Shown one piece after another: positions 62,646 to 64,000 of a DNA stretch of 64,000 bases. The translations under genes and the position numbers were made by a program. The stretch lies in assembly GCF_024539675.1 (NCBI RefSeq), contig NZ_JAHHIT010000051.1:13146-77145 (forward strand), written 5' to 3'. The DNA is from Streptomyces hilarionis (GTDB lineage Bacteria > Actinomycetota > Actinomycetes > Streptomycetales > Streptomycetaceae). Numbering within the stretch: the first letter of the stretch is position 1; the number at the start of each line of letters is the position of its first letter. The notes below the pieces were generated by a model. That model had not been told where the DNA came from. It did no database searches and worked only from the letters and a program-made list of their open reading frames with translations.

Positions 62646-63328
62646 CGTCCACCCCCGAGGAGGAGCGTCGCCGTGGCGGCCCGGTGGGACCAGCCGGGCT
62701 GGAGGGGCCCGGTGGCGAGGAACGCGGTCAGCACGACGGGAACGGCGGTCGCGGTCGCGGCGGCCGCCAGGCGGGCGGCGACCCGCCCCGGGCCGGCCTT
62801 CGCCAGCCGCCACCACACGGCCCCGACCACCGAGGCCAGACACCCGGCGTAGAGCCACAATTGCAGCGGGAGGCGGGTGTCGGTGCCCGTGCCGACGCCG
62901 TGGAAGAGGGCGAGCGGCCACGCAGCGTACGCAAGCCAGTGCGCCGCCTTCCAGCGCCGGGCTCCCAGCCGGGTCCGCAGCGCGCTGGTGACCAGCACCG
63001 CGAGCAACAGGTCGAGCGCGGTCGTGCCCAGCCCGAGCCACAGGGGGCGGTAGGACGCCGCGAACGGCAGCACGGACACCGCCCACCGCAGATGCACGAA
63101 CGGATCGAGGACGGCGGTCACGACGTGCACGGCGAGGAACACCAGGGTGAGCAGGGAGAGATCGCGGTGCAGTCGTCCGATCCCGAACCGGCCGACGGCA
63201 CGCGGCGCGGCCCGCACGCCGGAGGCGACGCCGAGCACCACGGTGGCGGTGAGCAGGAGCAGGCCGAGGGTGCCGCTCGCCCGGCTGGCGTACCACAGGG
63301 GACTGCCGGTCAGTGCCAGGGCGGTCAT
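62642..63328 (-). CDS. Ferric-reductase-like transmembrane protein
   Basis: A 228-residue membrane protein with about six helices. His residues on successive helices (GRLHRDLSLLTLVFLAVHVV and AAHWLAYAAWPLALFHGVG) suit two b-type hemes as in ferric-reductase/MsrQ-like proteins. ATG 63328 overlaps the ApbE stop (ATGA). It would carry electrons across the membrane, either to an outer flavin protein or from it. Confidence 0.86.
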   Translation of the reverse strand: MTALALTGSPLWYASRASGTLGLLLLTATVVLGVASGVRAAPRAVGRFGIGRLHRDLSLLTLVFLAVHVVTAVLDPFVHLRWAVSVLPFAASYRPLWLGLGTTALDLLLAVLVTSALRTRLGARRWKAAHWLAYAAWPLALFHGVGTGTDTRLPLQLWLYAGCLASVVGAVWWRLAKAGPGRVAARLAAAATATAVPVVLTAFLATGPLQPGWSHRAATATLLLGGGR

Positions 63329-64000
63329 CGCGAGCCTCCGGTGGTCGCCGGGGGAGCGTCGGGCGGCCAGCCGCCGAGGCGTACGACGGTGCCGTCCACG
63401 CGCACCAGACGGGCAGGCAGGGCGGTGGAGCGCAGCCAGTCGAGGGCCCCGTCGCCGAGGACGATCGCGGCTGTGCCGGCGGTGTTGGCGTCGACGCAGG
63501 CGGCGGCCGCGACCGTCACCGTCCGCCAGACGGCGGGGGCGGGTTCCCCGGTGGCCGGGTCGACGATGTGGTGCAGGGTGCGTCCGGCGCGCCGCCAGGT
63601 GCGCACGCCGACGCCGGACGTGGCCAGTGCGCCTTCGGTCACGGCGACGGCCGGACCGTGCACTGCGGCCGAGTGATCGTCCGCGAGGGCGATGCGCCAG
63701 CCGCCCTCGGGGGCGGGCCCGGCTGTCGAGAGGTCCCCGCCGAGGCTGACCAGGACCCCGCAGCCGGTGGCCCGGGCGGCGCGTTCGGCGGCGCGGTCGG
63801 AGGTGAGGGCCTTGGCGGTGGCGCCCAGGTCGAGTCGCGTGTGCGGGGGCATGCGCAGGCGGCGGGTGCGGGCGTCGAAGTCGATCAGCCGCCAGCCGGC
63901 GGCGGGGCGGCCGACGGGGACGGGGCGTGCGTCGTCGGGGCGCAGGGAGGCGAAGGTACGGTCGTAGCCGAGCGCGATCACGGCGTTTCCTACGGTCGGG
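63325..64000 (-). CDS. apbE: FAD:protein FMN transferase (ApbE), 5' end beyond window
   Basis: The C-terminal 225 or so residues of an ApbE protein, which attaches FMN to Thr in secreted flavoproteins. LDLGATAKALTSDRAAERAA, GVLVSLGGDLSTAGPAP and LHHIVDPATGEPAP are the family motifs. The frame runs through 64000, and PTVGNAVIALGYDR is in the middle of the domain, so the N-terminus lies outside. It heads an overlapping operon. Its target, an FMN-binding protein, is probably encoded just past the edge. Confidence 0.9.
   Translation of the reverse strand, partial: PTVGNAVIALGYDRTFASLRPDDARPVPVGRPAAGWRLIDFDARTRRLRMPPHTRLDLGATAKALTSDRAAERAARATGCGVLVSLGGDLSTAGPAPEGGWRIALADDHSAAVHGPAVAVTEGALATSGVGVRTWRRAGRTLHHIVDPATGEPAPAVWRTVTVAAAACVDANTAGTAAIVLGDGALDWLRSTALPARLVRVDGTVVRLGGWPPDAPPATTGGSR

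Overview
The window reads as chromosomal DNA of a Streptomyces or a close relative. GC content is very high with strong third-position GC bias. Genes are dense and often joined by ATGA or GTGA overlaps. There are many GTG starts, SigE-type sigma and Lrp/TetR/MerR regulators, Tat/lipoprotein-type exports and TspO/GtrA/PIG-V type membrane proteins. I noticed only one in-frame TTA codon, the bldA-dependent codon of Streptomyces. The first 20 bases are a Tn5/Nextera mosaic end with one extra G, so base 1 is almost certainly a contig end with residual adapter. I recognised no rRNA, tRNA, CRISPR array, phage or complete insertion sequence.

Layout. 1-8.4 kb: a lipoprotein, a MerR regulator, an orphan MazF-like protein, DUF4436 and 3-hydroxyisobutyryl-CoA hydrolase genes, a TetR regulator divergent from DUF1772/DUF4267 membrane genes with clear operators, a lone Rieske protein, and a frameshifted VOC gene. 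8.4-16.8 kb: a MacB/FtsX-type exporter, with two large permeases on + facing two ATPases on -. 16.9-20.5 kb: divergent glycosyltransferases. 20.5-28 kb: TspO, a peptidase S51 relative, a degenerate HNH protein, an atypical thioredoxin, a mannosyl-transfer pair and a sigma/membrane-protein pair, with a 75-bp transposon-end-like inverted repeat at 22.1 kb. 28-33 kb: an Lrp regulator beside a three-domain kinase/barrel/aminotransferase fusion, then a zinc metallopeptidase. 33-37 kb: an alkane hydroxylase operon (alkB, two rubredoxins, reductase) with a divergent TetR regulator.

37-64 kb is the most interesting part: a dormancy/low-oxygen island resembling the DosR/DevR regulon of mycobacteria and the OsdKR regulon of Streptomyces. 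It holds a GAF-GAF histidine kinase of the DevS type, four full universal stress proteins plus fragments of others, a flavohemoprotein, an oleate hydratase, a Pat-like acetyltransferase/acyl-CoA synthetase, a flavodoxin, an alcohol dehydrogenase, an HTH-PPOX fusion, an Rv2004c-like kinase, CBS/BON and DUF4389 proteins, phosphofructokinase and a GH65 phosphorylase. At the far end is an electron-transfer operon (ApbE, ferric-reductase-like membrane protein, NuoF-like protein, ferredoxin) that runs off the window.

A 14-bp palindrome, GGGCC-N4-GGCCC, occurs six times exactly and several times with one mismatch in the intergenic regions of this island. It has the 5-4-5 layout of the mycobacterial DevR box, and three copies are the identical 14-mer GGGCCGGACGGCCC. 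I infer that it is the operator of an OsdR/DevR-like response regulator. That regulator is not encoded in the window, so the kinase here is an orphan locally. The genes suggest a joint programme for hypoxia, NO and energy stress: gas sensing, NO removal, redox carriers, protein acetylation, sugar-phosphate and disaccharide metabolism and lipid modification. Around this core lie decayed pieces (universal stress protein fragments and a RibD-like pseudogene with 9-bp expansions), which indicate repeated duplication and loss.
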